Shown: positions 63,591 through 64,000 of the stretch, one piece after another | Numbering within the stretch: position 1 is the stretch's first letter | How the letters are laid out: each line of letters starts with the position of its first letter | Notes under the pieces: generated by a model | Seen by the model: only the letters and a program-made list of their open reading frames with translations | Told to the model about the DNA's origin: nothing | Databases searched by the model: none | NCBI GenBank assembly: GCA_025356475.1 | Contig: JANXSX010000032.1 | Span: forward strand, 31,681-95,680 | From: Isosphaeraceae bacterium | GTDB lineage: Bacteria; Planctomycetota; Planctomycetia; Isosphaerales; Isosphaeraceae | Length of the DNA: 64,000 nt | Direction: 5' to 3' | Position numbers and translations under genes: made by a program

Positions 63591-64000
63591 ATCGGGCTGG
63601 CGATCCAAGCGAGTAAGACCGAGGAGGGCTTCAATGTGTCGACCACCTCGGCCTTGGTTCGCTGAGTCGTTGTGGAATCAGTTGGTCGTACTCGACCCGT
63701 GCCGTTGTAGACCGATCGACGGTCCTTGCTCCAGGGCGATCTTCACGTGACTGTCGTCGGCTCTGAGTGGCGATCGAAAGAGCGTCAAAAGGCTTGAGAT
63801 TCGTTACCGTTCTGGTATCCCGGTCAACGCTTCCTCAAGAATTTGGGCCGGCAGGTGGAACTAGATGTCCGTTTCGTAAATTCCTAGCCAGTTTTCTTGA
63901 CCGCACGGTTGTACGGTCTCGCCGGATAGAGTTCTCGCTCAAAACGCATCGGTCGTGGGCTGAACCACGCACGTCCTTTGCGTTGTTGGCGACGAGTCTG
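63591..64000. other. Non-coding stretch at the right edge
   Basis: I see no convincing gene in the last 410 bases. A small dyad-like CCGCACGGTTGTACGG near 63900 is the only structure I noted. A gene may begin beyond the edge. Confidence 0.45.

Overview
The window looks like chromosomal DNA from a planctomycete, most likely an Isosphaeraceae-type member. The case rests on gene content: DUF1501, DUF1549/DUF1553, DUF1592-group and DUF1552 secreted proteins, a di-haem DUF1111 oxidoreductase, a YncE/phosphoesterase fusion, and a sigma factor next to a membrane protein with a DUF1559-like end. All are families expanded in that phylum. Coding density is high, GTG and TTG starts are common, and most genes have a GGAG/GAGG ribosome-binding site. 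I see no rRNA, convincing tRNA, CRISPR array, prophage or intact transposase. Assignments come from reading motifs by eye; no database search was run.

1-7.97 kb: the 3' end of a hybrid histidine kinase, a VOC protein, lysS, a LolCE-like permease with its LolD-like ATPase, a branched-chain aminotransferase, a universal stress protein, a beta-carbonic anhydrase, a NUDIX hydrolase and a cupin. 7.97-19.0 kb: a long minus-strand block with two tandem GT39-like membrane glycosyltransferases, a GNAT enzyme, a CbiX-type chelatase, a creatininase-family hydrolase, MgtE, SerRS, a DIP1984-family protein and an M20 dipeptidase. 19.0-20.7 kb: the only long stretch without a convincing gene. It holds a MITE-like element of about 525 bp, with imperfect terminal inverted repeats flanked by a 10-bp direct repeat, plus a palindrome and a probable long leader.

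20.7-31.2 kb: a conserved unknown protein, miaA, a protein ending in a degenerate diadenylate-cyclase-like domain, a third GT39 protein, a Cys-dependent phosphatase, a compact operon (membrane protein, DUF3006, secreted metallo-beta-lactamase-fold protein), a DegT aminotransferase, and a minus-strand unit of unknown protein, sigma factor and CsrA-like protein. 31.4-40.2 kb: mutY, clpX with a clear terminator, a class I aminotransferase, two membrane proteins including an MFS transporter, an ECF sigma factor with a putative membrane partner, and a DUF4287/DUF5655 gene that appears frameshifted near its start.

40.2-48.2 kb: two divergent pairs of planctomycete secreted proteins (DUF1549/1553 with DUF1501; DUF1592-group with DUF1552). 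48.2-60.9 kb: a solute-binding lipoprotein without a transporter, a secreted esterase-like protein, a HAD phosphatase, unknown and membrane proteins, an FG-GAP/VCBS protein, a YncE/phosphoesterase protein, a zinc-ribbon membrane protein and a DUF1111 cytochrome. 61.0-63.6 kb: a BlaI/CopY-family repressor divergent from an M48-type metalloprotease, with two CopY-box-like sites between them, then a small exported protein.

Best candidates for something undescribed: the BlaI/M48 pair with its operator-like sites, the degenerate DAC-domain protein, the MITE-like element, the CsrA/sigma operon and the membrane protein/DUF3006/MBL operon.
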